A DNA stretch of 37,395 bases from CAG-791 sp963658695 (lineage in GTDB: Bacteria > Bacillota > Clostridia > Lachnospirales > Lachnospiraceae): assembly GCA_963658695.1 (NCBI GenBank), contig CAVKRN010000017.1:1-37395 (forward strand), written 5' to 3'. Under the pieces are notes generated by a model. The model was not told the DNA's origin. It did no database searches and was given only the letters and a program-made list of their open reading frames with translations. Below, piece after piece: positions 16,703 through 24,184 of the stretch; within the stretch, counting starts at the first letter, position 1; each line of letters opens with the position of its first letter. Made by a program: the position numbers and the translations under genes.

Positions 16703-17396
16703 ATTCATCCTCACGTAGCCGGCGATATTCCCCCGGCGCAAGTGCACGATCCAGCTCCAACGGTCCAAATGTAAGCCGCTTCAGTGCAATAACTTCCTTT
16801 TCTCCTCCGAGGGCCGCCACCATTTTCTTGATCTGGTGGAACTTCCCCTCCTGTATGGTGACAAGCACTTCGTGCGGATCCCCGGAAGGCGCCGTCTCCA
16901 TGCGCGCCGGAAGTGCCGTCAAATTCACATCATACTGGATTCCGGCTTCAAACCTGGCCGCATCCTCCCCGGTAAACGGTGTTCCGGATGCTCGCACCAG
17001 GTAGGTCTTATCCACATGAAATCTGGGGGAGAGCAGGCGATGCGCCATTTCTCCGTTGTTCGTGATCAGAAGGAGTCCCTCCGTATCCTTGTCCAGTCGT
17101 CCCACCGGGAAAAGATCGGTGCGCTTCCGTCCCGTAATCAGGTCCAATACGGTTTTCTGCTTTTTATCCTCACTGGCGGAGAGCACCCCTGCCGGCTTGT
17201 TCATCATGTACCAGACCTCTGGCTCGTACTCCCAGCTCTCCCCGCGGAAAATAACGACCGGAAAGGGTTCCTCGATGAGATATCCCGGATCACGAATCTG
17301 TTCATCCCCAATCCACGCGCCGCTTTTACGAATATCTTTTTTGATTTCGCTTCGCGTGCCGGCGCCAAGATCAGCAAGAAACTTATCAATTCTCAT
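16647..17396 (-). CDS. RsuA-family pseudouridine synthase (16S rRNA type)
   Basis: The 249-residue enzyme converts uridine to pseudouridine in RNA. It has an N-terminal S4 RNA-binding domain (MRIDKFLADLG, about 1-45). The catalytic motif PVGRLDKDTEGLLLITNNG contains Asp102. The S4-plus-short-catalytic layout fits RsuA (16S rRNA U516 in E. coli) better than RluB or RluE, but the exact target is an inference. The start at 17396 overlaps the purF stop by 11 bases and has AGGAAG upstream. Its last 56 bases overlap lepA. Confidence 0.87.
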   Translation of the reverse strand: MRIDKFLADLGAGTRSEIKKDIRKSGAWIGDEQIRDPGYLIEEPFPVVIFRGESWEYEPEVWYMMNKPAGVLSASEDKKQKTVLDLITGRKRTDLFPVGRLDKDTEGLLLITNNGEMAHRLLSPRFHVDKTYLVRASGTPFTGEDAARFEAGIQYDVNLTALPARMETAPSGDPHEVLVTIQEGKFHQIKKMVAALGGEKEVIALKRLTFGPLELDRALAPGEYRRLREDEYGRFEEYGRVRRGSEQDT

Positions 17397-18879
17397 GTTC
17401 CATCGCTTCCTGGTCTTCGTCCTTCCATTCCGTGGCGTGCTGTGCCAGCCACTCCGCCGGAATCTTGTTCTCAAAACGGTCCTTTGCCGTTTCAGACGGA
17501 ACCTCGGTCGGATACTTGCCGTCAAAGCATGCCGCACAGAAGCGATTCTCGGCGTCGTTGCCTCCGGCCAGCTTCAGTGCATTCTCCACCGAAAGGTACC
17601 CCAGAGAATCAGCTCCGATGATCTTGGCAATCTCCTCCACAGAATGGTGGCAGGCGATCAGATTTTCCTTGGAATCAATATCCGTTCCGTAGTAACAGGG
17701 ATTCAAAAACGGCGGCGCCGATACACGGAAATGCACTTCGGTGGCACCGGCCTCCCGCACCAGCCGCACAATACGCGCGGAGGTTGTGCCGCGCACAATG
17801 GAATCGTCAATCAGAACCACGCGCTTGCCGCGAATGGTCTCCGCAATAGGATTCAGCTTGATTTTGACCAGATTCTCCCGTGCTGCCTGTCCCGGAGAGA
17901 TGAAGGTCCGGCCAATATACTTATTCTTGAGCATTCCGATGCCGTAGGGAATTCCCGACTGCCGGGAGTATCCAAGTGCCGCATCCAGGCCGGAATCCGG
18001 CACGCCGATAACAATATCCGCCTGTACCGGGTGCTCCAGTGCAAGGAAGGCACCGGCACGGACCCGCGCCTCATGAACGGATGCACCGTCAATAACAGAA
18101 TCCGGACGTGCAAAATAAATGTATTCAAACACGCACATCGAGGGCTTTACCTTTCCCTCATGGGTATGAATGGAGCGAAGGCCGGTACGGTCACAGATCA
18201 TGATCTCGCCCGGCTTCAAATCCCGCACGAGCTTTGCCCCGACGGCATCCAGTGCGCAGGACTCAGAAGCAAAAACAACGCAACCATCCGGTGTTTTGCC
18301 ATAGCAAAGGGGGCGAAAACCATGGGGATCACGAACCGCAATCAGCTTGGAAGGCGAACTGATCACCAAAGAGAATGCGCCATGAATCCGGTCAATGACA
18401 CGGCTGACGGCCTCTTCAATGGAGGAGCAGTGAATTCTCTCTCTTGTGATCAGGTAAGAGATAACCTCGGTGTCGGTTGTCGAATGGAAAATACATCCCT
18501 CGTTCTCCAGCTCTGCCCGCAGCTCATAGGAATTCACCAGATTTCCGTTGTGGCAAAGCGCCATGCTGCCCTTTGTGTGACGTACCACCACCGGCTGCGC
18601 ATTGGCGCGGTTGGAGACACCGCTTGTCGAATAGCGAACGTGTCCAACGGCAATCTGACCTTCTCCCAGAGCCTCCAGGTTATCCTGATGAAATACCTCA
18701 TGCACAAGGCCAAGGTCACGATGATAACGGAACACGCCGTCCTCGTTCACGGCAATGCCTGCTGCCTCCTGACCGCGATGCTGCAGAGCAAAAAGGCCAT
18801 AATAGGCCAGCATCGGAAGATTCTGCTTGGTGGGTGACCAGATTCCGAATACGCCGCACTCTTCTCCGATTTTCTTCAT
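17386..18879 (-). CDS. purF: Amidophosphoribosyltransferase PurF
   Basis: PurF catalyses the first step of purine synthesis, making phosphoribosylamine from PRPP and glutamine. The ATG at 18879 gives a seven-residue propeptide (MKKIGEE) before the catalytic Cys8 (CGVFGI). Upstream methionines lack a ribosome site, while AAGGAAGGA precedes this one. The PRPP loop VVLIDDSIVRGTT is present. Cysteines in MCVFEY, LNPCYYGTD and FCAACFDGKYP match the 4Fe-4S-type enzyme of Bacillus, which is oxygen-labile and fits an anaerobe. It is not clustered with other pur genes but leads a chain of rsuA-like, lepA and hemW genes. Confidence 0.95.
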   Translation of the reverse strand: MKKIGEECGVFGIWSPTKQNLPMLAYYGLFALQHRGQEAAGIAVNEDGVFRYHRDLGLVHEVFHQDNLEALGEGQIAVGHVRYSTSGVSNRANAQPVVVRHTKGSMALCHNGNLVNSYELRAELENEGCIFHSTTDTEVISYLITRERIHCSSIEEAVSRVIDRIHGAFSLVISSPSKLIAVRDPHGFRPLCYGKTPDGCVVFASESCALDAVGAKLVRDLKPGEIMICDRTGLRSIHTHEGKVKPSMCVFEYIYFARPDSVIDGASVHEARVRAGAFLALEHPVQADIVIGVPDSGLDAALGYSRQSGIPYGIGMLKNKYIGRTFISPGQAARENLVKIKLNPIAETIRGKRVVLIDDSIVRGTTSARIVRLVREAGATEVHFRVSAPPFLNPCYYGTDIDSKENLIACHHSVEEIAKIIGADSLGYLSVENALKLAGGNDAENRFCAACFDGKYPTEVPSETAKDRFENKIPAEWLAQHATEWKDEDQEAMEHEN

Positions 18880-18966
18880 GCTGTTCTTTTCCTTCCTTTC
18901 AGACATGGTAAAGACGCCGCTTGGCGGATGTACTGTCTGAAACCACGTTTGCCTTATCATTGATCG

Positions 18967-19013
18967 AAAAAAGCCGCTGTGCCGTTTCCAGTGGGCACAG
19001 CAGCTTAACTATA
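18967..19013 (-). terminator. Terminator or attenuator-like hairpin between the dnaJ-like gene and purF
   Basis: AAGCTGCTGTGCC pairs with GGCACAGCGGCTT (12 of 13 pairs, 18971-19006), followed by six Ts on the minus strand. An extended -10 element TGTTATAGT (19008-19013 plus the upstream TG) lies immediately before it, and I find no good promoter between the hairpin and purF. It may end the dnaJ-like transcript, attenuate purF, or do both. Confidence 0.6.
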
Positions 19014-19111
19014 ACATATGCTTTCCAGTATTTTCCATTATGTTCTTTCGATGTTCTTCCGAATTTGCTCAACGATTGCTGTACAAATGCCTGGCAGCGA
19101 CAGTTCCATCC

Positions 19112-19963
19112 TTAGCTGGCCTTACTGCGGTAGCACGCAGCCTGGAAGCTTTTTAGGCAGTCAATGGCCTCTTGACTGAGTTTTTGCGGAACCAGCACCT
19201 CCACGACAACGTACAGGTCTCCTCTTGCGGAAGGATTCTGTCCCGACGGCATTCCCTTTCCTCGGATACGAATACGGCTGCCGGACTGGGTCCCGGCCGG
19301 AATCTTCACCATGATCTTTCCGCTTCCGGTATTCACCGGAGCCTCGCCGCCAAGGCATGCGGTGATAAACGGAACATGGACGGTGGTTGTACGGTCGCCG
19401 GCATCCCGCGCGGCGCTCTCCCGCGACTGCGCGGCGTCTGCGCCCTCATAGCCATAGCGAAAATCACGGCTTGTTCCCTGCGTTCCCGCACCATGGCCAT
19501 ATCCGCTGCTGTAAGCGCTCTCTCCAAAGCCATTAACCCCCCTGCTGCCTCCAAAACCGGAAGATTCGCCCGCAAAGCCTCTTGCCGCTCCTCCGAAGAG
19601 ACTTTCAAACAGGTCGCTCATGTCTCCCATATTGCCCATATTCCCAGAGGAATAATATGTCGTCTTTCCATCGGGTGAGCGGTAAAAGTGTCCGCCAAAA
19701 CCTCCCTGCTCTCTTTGCCCATCGGCTGCGCCCTGACTCTGATCAAACGCAGCCATTCCGAACCGGTCGTACAGCTTTTTCTTTTCCGGATCCGAGAGAA
19801 CCTGATAGGCCTCCCCGATCTCTTCAAATTTCTTCTTGGCCTGCGCATCGCCCGGATTGGTATCCGGATGGTATTTTTTAGCCAGTTTTCGATAAGCAGC
19901 CTTTATCTGTTTATTGTCAGCGGCCCTGGTAAGTCCCAGAACCTCGTAATAATCTCGTTTCAT
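19112..19963 (-). CDS. DnaJ/CbpA-type J-domain chaperone without zinc finger
   Basis: This 283-residue co-chaperone would stimulate DnaK. The J domain (1-70) has the essential HPD motif at residues 32-34 in KKYHPDTNPG. A long Gly/Ser/Phe-rich linker (about 75-185) follows, then a C-terminal peptide-binding domain. The CxxCxGxG zinc repeats of true DnaJ are absent. The C-terminal part is short, with one clear beta-domain (about 195-270), so one of the two DnaJ C-terminal subdomains seems missing. The start at 19963 has GGAGGAAG upstream, and a strong promoter lies ahead. Confidence 0.85.
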   Translation of the reverse strand: MKRDYYEVLGLTRAADNKQIKAAYRKLAKKYHPDTNPGDAQAKKKFEEIGEAYQVLSDPEKKKLYDRFGMAAFDQSQGAADGQREQGGFGGHFYRSPDGKTTYYSSGNMGNMGDMSDLFESLFGGAARGFAGESSGFGGSRGVNGFGESAYSSGYGHGAGTQGTSRDFRYGYEGADAAQSRESAARDAGDRTTTVHVPFITACLGGEAPVNTGSGKIMVKIPAGTQSGSRIRIRGKGMPSGQNPSARGDLYVVVEVLVPQKLSQEAIDCLKSFQAACYRSKAS

Positions 19964-20006
19964 TGCGGAGCTTCCTCCTTTCGTTATTCTCGCTTTTCTT
20001 TTGTCT

Positions 20007-20057
20007 GTTATATCACAAGTAGAACAAATAGTCAACGTGACGGTTACCTGTAACGTC
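20007..20057 (-). promoter_or_regulatory. Promoter of the dnaJ-like gene with adjacent inverted repeat
   Basis: On the minus strand TTGACT (20030-20035), 17 bases and TATAAC (20007-20012) form a strong promoter with an upstream TG. Next to it, TGACGGTTAC-CT-GTAACGTCA (20037-20057) is an imperfect inverted repeat. It lies between the two divergent genes and could be a regulator site. No CIRCE element is present. Confidence 0.65.
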
Positions 20058-20161
20058 AAAAACACCTGTCTTTAGGATCTTCACATACGGTATACTGAGG
20101 CAGTAGTTATGCAAGGGATTCCATCTGTCACTGATAAATAAAAAAAGGGGGAAAACATCAT

Positions 20162-21652
20162 ATGGAGTTCGCATTTACCGATAAAGACGCCTATTATCAG
20201 CACATTCGCAAGGTCATTAAACAAGGGACCTACAAGGACAGCTGGGATTCTCTTTCAGCCTTCGAAATGCCTTCCTGGTTTGAGAAGGCCAAATTCGGAA
20301 TCTTCATCCACTGGGGTCTGTTCAGCGTCCCTGCCTTCAACAACGAATGGTATTCCCGCAACATGTATGTGGAGGGGAGTCCGGAATTCGAGCATCACAT
20401 TAAGACCTACGGTCCCCAGAAGGAGTTTGGCTACAAGGATTTCATTCCCATGTTCACCGCCGATCGGTTCGATCCGGATACCTGGGCAGAGATTTTTGCA
20501 GAAGCCGGTGCCCGCTATGTGGTTCCGGTTGCCGAGCATCACGATGGCTTCCAGATGTACAAGAGCTTTCTCTCCCACTACAATGCTGCGGAAATGGGCC
20601 CCTGCCGGGATATTCTCGGTGAGCTTAAGACTGCGATTGAGAAAAAAGATATGGTGTTCGCCGCATCCAGCCATCGCGCGGAGCACCACTGGTTCATGGG
20701 AGTTGGCAAACATTTTGAGAGTGACATTAAGGAGCCGCTTTCCTGTGGTGATTTCTACTGGCCATCCGAAGAAATTCAGCCCGATCTGCAGGACCTTTTT
20801 GCCACACCTTCGCCCAGCGAGGAATTCCTCATCGACTGGGTGTGCCGCACCTGCGAGATTGTAGACCGCTACCATCCGCGTGTACTGTATTTTGACTGGT
20901 GGATTCAGCACAATGCCTACAAGCCGTACCTTCGCATAATTGCTGCCTATTACTACAACAGGGGCCTGCAGGAGGGATTTCCCACTGCCATCTGCTACAA
21001 GCACGACGCATTTGCCTTCGGCTGCGGCGTTGTTGATGTGGAGCGGGGTAAATTTGCCGATGCCAAGCCCTACCACTGGCAGACTGACACCGCCATCGCC
21101 CGGAATTCCTGGTGCTACACCGAAACGCTCGATTACAAGAGTAGCTGTGAGATCATCTGCTATCTCGCCGACGTTGTCAGTAAGAACGGCAATCTCCTAC
21201 TGAATGTCGGCCCCAAGGCCGATGGAACCCTCGCGCCCCGTGACCGGCAGATTCTTGCTGACATCGGCAGCTGGCTTTCGGTCAACGGCGAAGCCATCTA
21301 CGACAGTAAGCCCTGGCGTTACTCTGAAGAGGGCCCCACCCGAGAGGTAGAGGGACAGTTCAGTGATGCCGCAGCAACGGTTTATACATCCAGGGACTTT
21401 CGTTTCACTGCGGGGCACGGCGCCATTTATGCCATCTGCATGCGTTATCCGGAAGACGGTCATGTTACCATCCACGCACTTGCAACGAGCAAAGACCCCA
21501 ATAAGCCGGCATTCCACGGCATCATCAAGGACGTACAGGTGCTGGGATTTTCAGAGCAGGTATCCTACACCGTCGATGAAGATGGCCTGCACCTGGAAAC
21601 AAGGACTGTTTCCAGTCAATTCCCGGTTGTGATCAAGGTGATTGCGGATTAA
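20162..21652 (+). CDS. GH29-family alpha-L-fucosidase, intracellular
   Basis: This 496-residue retaining glycosidase is predicted to release L-fucose from fucosylated glycans. Typical GH29 features are FIHWGLFS (48-55), EHHDGF (125-130) and the nucleophile motif VLYFDWW with Asp245. There is a conserved NLLLNVGPKADG segment and a C-terminal beta-sandwich. No signal peptide is seen, so imported oligosaccharides are the likely substrate. The acid/base residue cannot be assigned by eye. It stands alone, divergent from the dnaJ-like gene and facing the IclR gene. A TATACT box at 20091-20096 may be its -10, and GGGGG precedes the ATG. Confidence 0.85.
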   Translation: MEFAFTDKDAYYQHIRKVIKQGTYKDSWDSLSAFEMPSWFEKAKFGIFIHWGLFSVPAFNNEWYSRNMYVEGSPEFEHHIKTYGPQKEFGYKDFIPMFTADRFDPDTWAEIFAEAGARYVVPVAEHHDGFQMYKSFLSHYNAAEMGPCRDILGELKTAIEKKDMVFAASSHRAEHHWFMGVGKHFESDIKEPLSCGDFYWPSEEIQPDLQDLFATPSPSEEFLIDWVCRTCEIVDRYHPRVLYFDWWIQHNAYKPYLRIIAAYYYNRGLQEGFPTAICYKHDAFAFGCGVVDVERGKFADAKPYHWQTDTAIARNSWCYTETLDYKSSCEIICYLADVVSKNGNLLLNVGPKADGTLAPRDRQILADIGSWLSVNGEAIYDSKPWRYSEEGPTREVEGQFSDAAATVYTSRDFRFTAGHGAIYAICMRYPEDGHVTIHALATSKDPNKPAFHGIIKDVQVLGFSEQVSYTVDEDGLHLETRTVSSQFPVVIKVIAD

Positions 21653-21653
21653 A

Positions 21654-21783
21654 AACGCAGAACTTTTTTCTGAGGGTGCGTGTCAAAAAACGTAGGCGTA
21701 GCGGGCTNNNNNNNNNNTTGACACGTGCAATCAGGAAAAAGGGCCAGTTAGTTAGGCTAGTTATTTAAAAAACGATGTACTAG
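21654..21783. repeat. Dispersed inverted-repeat element (copy A) interrupted by the assembly gap
   Basis: The left part (21654-21707) begins AACGCAGAACTTTTTTCTG, which is identical to the last 19 bases of the window (37377-37395). The right part ends AAACGATGTACTAG, matching 37344-37357 in reverse complement. The two halves are inverted relative to each other: the 24 bases ending at GTGTCAA on the left match the complement of the 24 bases starting TTGACAC on the right at 19 positions. The region lies between two convergent genes, and its right end encodes the last residues of the IclR protein. Confidence 0.7.
21708..21717. other. Assembly gap (10 N)
   Basis: Ten unresolved bases occur, probably a placeholder of unknown true length. 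GCGTGTCAA before the gap and TTGACACGTGC after it are inverted, so the missing piece is likely the centre of a long hairpin. Confidence 0.99.
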
Positions 21784-22564
21784 CCAGCTCCGCATCCATT
21801 TCCGCCTTGCATTCCAGCACTTCCAAAGAAAGCTGCCGAATCCGTTCATTGTCCATGCGGCTGATGGGAACCGAAATGGAAAACGCGTATCGCGCACCGC
21901 CATCCATCGCAAGCGCGGCTGCAATACAGCGAACGCCGGTTTCGTTCTCCTCATTATCCAGCGCATAGCCCTTTCTGCGCACATCCGCCACTTCTTCCAG
22001 GAAATCTTCCGGGTTAGTGATCGTGTACGGTGTCTTTCGTTCAATAACGCAGGAGTCCCATAGTCTTCGGATTTCCGGATCGCTAAGGCTCGCCATCATC
22101 GCCTTGCCAACCCCCGTCCGGTAAAACGGGATGCGGCTTCCGATGTAGGATGTCATCTGCACGGAATGATCGTTGGCGTCCACTTTATCAACATAGATCA
22201 CCTCGCCGGCATCCCGCTCCACAAAATGAACGGTTTCATGCACCCTTCCCGCCAGCTTCTTTAAATACGGCCGTACAATCTGTGCCACATCCACCTGTCC
22301 AAGGAGATGATCCGCCAAATCCACCAACTTCAGTGTAGCCTCATAGTGTCCGGTTTCCGGATCCTGTCGCACATAATTCATATATTGAAGGGATGCAAGA
22401 ATCCGATGTGTCGTACTCTTGTTCAGCTGCAGTGCCTGCGTGAGATCCGCAAGTGTACTCTGTCCATTCTTCGCCAGATATTCTAAGGCACCGAATAAGC
22501 GACCGGCCACCTGTATCGGGTTGTTGTCCTTTTCTTCTGTTCTGCCTGTTCCCCGTCCCGACAT
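21761..22564 (-). CDS. IclR-family transcriptional regulator, probable KDG-pathway repressor
   Basis: The 267-residue regulator has an N-terminal winged helix-turn-helix (about 20-80, with STLADLTQALQLNKSTTHRIL) and a C-terminal IclR effector domain (about 85-262, with GVGKAMMA and GYALDNEENETGVRCIAA). Its divergent position from the KDG kinase and KDPG aldolase genes suggests a KdgR-like role, with KDG as the likely effector; that is inference. The ATG at 22564 has GGAGAGGAGAGG upstream. The last eight residues (ASTSFFK and neighbours) and the stop codon are read from the dispersed repeat element, so the original C terminus may have differed. Confidence 0.87.
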   Translation of the reverse strand: MSGRGTGRTEEKDNNPIQVAGRLFGALEYLAKNGQSTLADLTQALQLNKSTTHRILASLQYMNYVRQDPETGHYEATLKLVDLADHLLGQVDVAQIVRPYLKKLAGRVHETVHFVERDAGEVIYVDKVDANDHSVQMTSYIGSRIPFYRTGVGKAMMASLSDPEIRRLWDSCVIERKTPYTITNPEDFLEEVADVRRKGYALDNEENETGVRCIAAALAMDGGARYAFSISVPISRMDNERIRQLSLEVLECKAEMDAELASTSFFK

Positions 22565-22605
22565 CGTCCTCTCCTCTCCACTTACTTTCACCACGTTCCC
22601 GCGAA

Positions 22606-22650
22606 TTTCATTATGTGAAACATAATAACAAATCCTTTTCCGCTTCGCAA
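22606..22650 (-). promoter_or_regulatory. iclR promoter and operator-like palindrome
   Basis: On the minus strand TTGCGA (22645-22650), 17 bases and TATTAT (22622-22627) form the promoter. TTATG-TGAAA-CATAA (22611-22625) is a palindrome that overlaps the -10 box, and TTTCA-N5-TGAAA spans 22606-22620. This suggests autoregulation. Confidence 0.6.
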
Positions 22651-22721
22651 TCGAATTTCAGACCTCCTTTCACAGCATTTTCTCCAATATTTTTCAACAA
22701 AAATTATTTATTTTTCCTGTC

Positions 22722-22791
22722 TTGACTTCTCTTATCCGTTTTCTATAATGGTGATAGGAACCTATCGCAATGTGAAACGCGTTTTCATATT
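22722..22791 (+). promoter_or_regulatory. KDG kinase promoter and KdgR-like operator
   Basis: TTGACT (22722-22727), 16 bases and TATAAT (22744-22749) form a strong promoter. Downstream, GATAGG-AA-CCTATC (22753-22766) is a perfect small palindrome. AATGTGAAA-N5-TTTCATATT (22769-22791) is an imperfect inverted repeat matching 16 of 23 positions. TGAAA..TTTCA half-sites resemble the KdgR operators known in enterobacteria. A site just past the transcription start would block elongation. Confidence 0.6.
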
Positions 22792-22845
22792 GTGGAATAT
22801 ATTGGCAGGTAATCATCATTTTATTTTCCAGAAAGGAGTTCTGAA

Positions 22846-23943
22846 ATGGAACTGAATCTGAAGGATCGCAAGGACTGTAAGTACGATGCCGTTTCTCTGG
22901 GCGAGGTAATGCTGCGCCTGGATCCCGGAGAAGGACGCATCCGCACCGCACGTAGCTTCCGCGCATGGGAAGGCGGCGGAGAGTACAACGTTATCCGCGG
23001 ACTGCACAAGTGCTTTGGCATGAACACCGCTGTTCTGACATCTTTTGCAGACAACGAAGTTGGTCGTCTGATGAAGGATTTCATCGAGCAGGGCGGCGTT
23101 GACACCTCCCTTATTTATTGGAAGAAGACCGACGGTATCGGCCGCATCTGCCGCAATGGTCTGAACTTCACCGAGCGCGGCTTTGGTGTTCGCGGCGCTG
23201 TCGGATGCTCCGATCGCTTCAACACTGCTATTTCTCAGGCAACTCCCGAGGAGCTGAATTTTGAGCACGTATTCGGCGAGCTCGGCGTTCGCTGGCTGCA
23301 CACCGGCGGCATCTATGCAGCACTTTCTGAGCAGAGCTGTGAGACCGTCATCGCTGCCATCAAGACCGCTAAGAAGTATGGCACACTGGTTTCCTATGAT
23401 CTGAACTACCGTCCTTCCATGTGGTCCGCAATCGGCGGCCTCGAGAAGTGCCAGGAAGTAAACAAGGAAATCGCCAAGTATGTCGACGTTATGATCGGCA
23501 ACGAGGAAGACTTCACCGCTTGCCTTGGCCTTCAGATTGAGGGACAGGAAGAGGGTCTGAAGAAGCTGAACATCGACGGCTACAAGAAGATGATCGACCA
23601 CGCCGCAGAGGTATATCCGAACTTCAAGGCTATCGCTACTACACTTCGTACCGTAAAGACGGCTACCGTAAATGACTGGAAGGCCATCTGCTGGGCCGAC
23701 GGCCAGATCTATCAGTCCAAGGAATACAACGGACTCGAGATCATGGACCGTGTCGGCGGCGGCGACTCCTTTGCTTCCGGCCTTGTATACGGCCTGATGA
23801 CAACCGAGGATCCGGAGAAGGCTGTTAACTATGGTGCAGCACATGGCGCACTTGCTATGACAACACCCGGTGATACCTCTATGGCATCCGTTGACGAAGT
23901 TGAAGGCCTCATGGGCGGCGCAGGCGCACGGGTAAAGCGCTGA
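22846..23943 (+). CDS. kdgK: 2-keto-3-deoxygluconate kinase (PfkB family)
   Basis: This 365-residue ribokinase-fold sugar kinase is predicted to phosphorylate KDG to KDPG. The N-terminal GEVMLRLDPGEG and AWEGGGEYNV segments are typical of KDG kinases. The anion-hole motif GGGDSFASG carries the catalytic base Asp307. The ATG has AAGGAG seven bases upstream. The substrate is inferred from the KDPG aldolase gene that follows and the divergent IclR regulator; a related hexonate is possible. The stop codon lies in the first base pairs of a hairpin. Confidence 0.85.
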   Translation: MELNLKDRKDCKYDAVSLGEVMLRLDPGEGRIRTARSFRAWEGGGEYNVIRGLHKCFGMNTAVLTSFADNEVGRLMKDFIEQGGVDTSLIYWKKTDGIGRICRNGLNFTERGFGVRGAVGCSDRFNTAISQATPEELNFEHVFGELGVRWLHTGGIYAALSEQSCETVIAAIKTAKKYGTLVSYDLNYRPSMWSAIGGLEKCQEVNKEIAKYVDVMIGNEEDFTACLGLQIEGQEEGLKKLNIDGYKKMIDHAAEVYPNFKAIATTLRTVKTATVNDWKAICWADGQIYQSKEYNGLEIMDRVGGGDSFASGLVYGLMTTEDPEKAVNYGAAHGALAMTTPGDTSMASVDEVEGLMGGAGARVKR

Positions 23944-24147
23944 TCAGAATGCTCGATAGCATTCTGATCTAGCTTGGAGTGACACCGCTTTGCGGGTCAC
24001 TCTCGCTTCGGAGAATTCGCCTCCGCGAAATTCTCCTCGCGTGCTGATCAGAATGTCCGATGGCGTTTTGAGCCAGCTCAGAGTGACGCAGCAAAGCTGC
24101 ATCACTCTCACTTCGGAGAATTCGCCTTCGCGAAATTCTCCGAAGTG
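23942..24147 (+). repeat. Tandemly duplicated three-hairpin element between kdgK and eda
   Basis: Two units of about 100 bp (23942-24045 and 24046-24147) each contain three hairpins in the same order. Unit 1 has GATCAGAATGC/GCATTCTGATC (23942-23969), GAGTGAC..GTCACTC (23977-24002) and GGAGAATT..AATTCTCC (24010-24036). Unit 2 has a degraded first stem, GAGTGA-c-GCAGC-aaa-GCTGC-a-TCACTC (24081-24107) and a 14-bp stem (24109-24122 with 24134-24147). The middle stem differs between units by paired changes (CCGC/GCGG versus GCAGC/GCTGC), which points to selection on RNA structure. No T-run follows. Confidence 0.8.
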
Positions 24148-24184
24148 AAAAAACTGTACAATTGACTATGTGAAAGGAGCTAAA

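Noticed and set aside
17056..18837. 593-codon open frame antisense to purF
   Set aside because: It is the mirror of a highly conserved gene, has no convincing ribosome site and no recognisable domain. Long antisense frames arise from codon bias.
22816..23844. 342-codon open frame antisense to kdgK
   Set aside because: The sense strand encodes an intact PfkB kinase with a strong promoter and ribosome site.
24010..24147. Hairpins between kdgK and eda as Rho-independent terminators
   Set aside because: No T-run follows any hairpin on the plus strand, and eda lacks another clear promoter, so full termination is unlikely.
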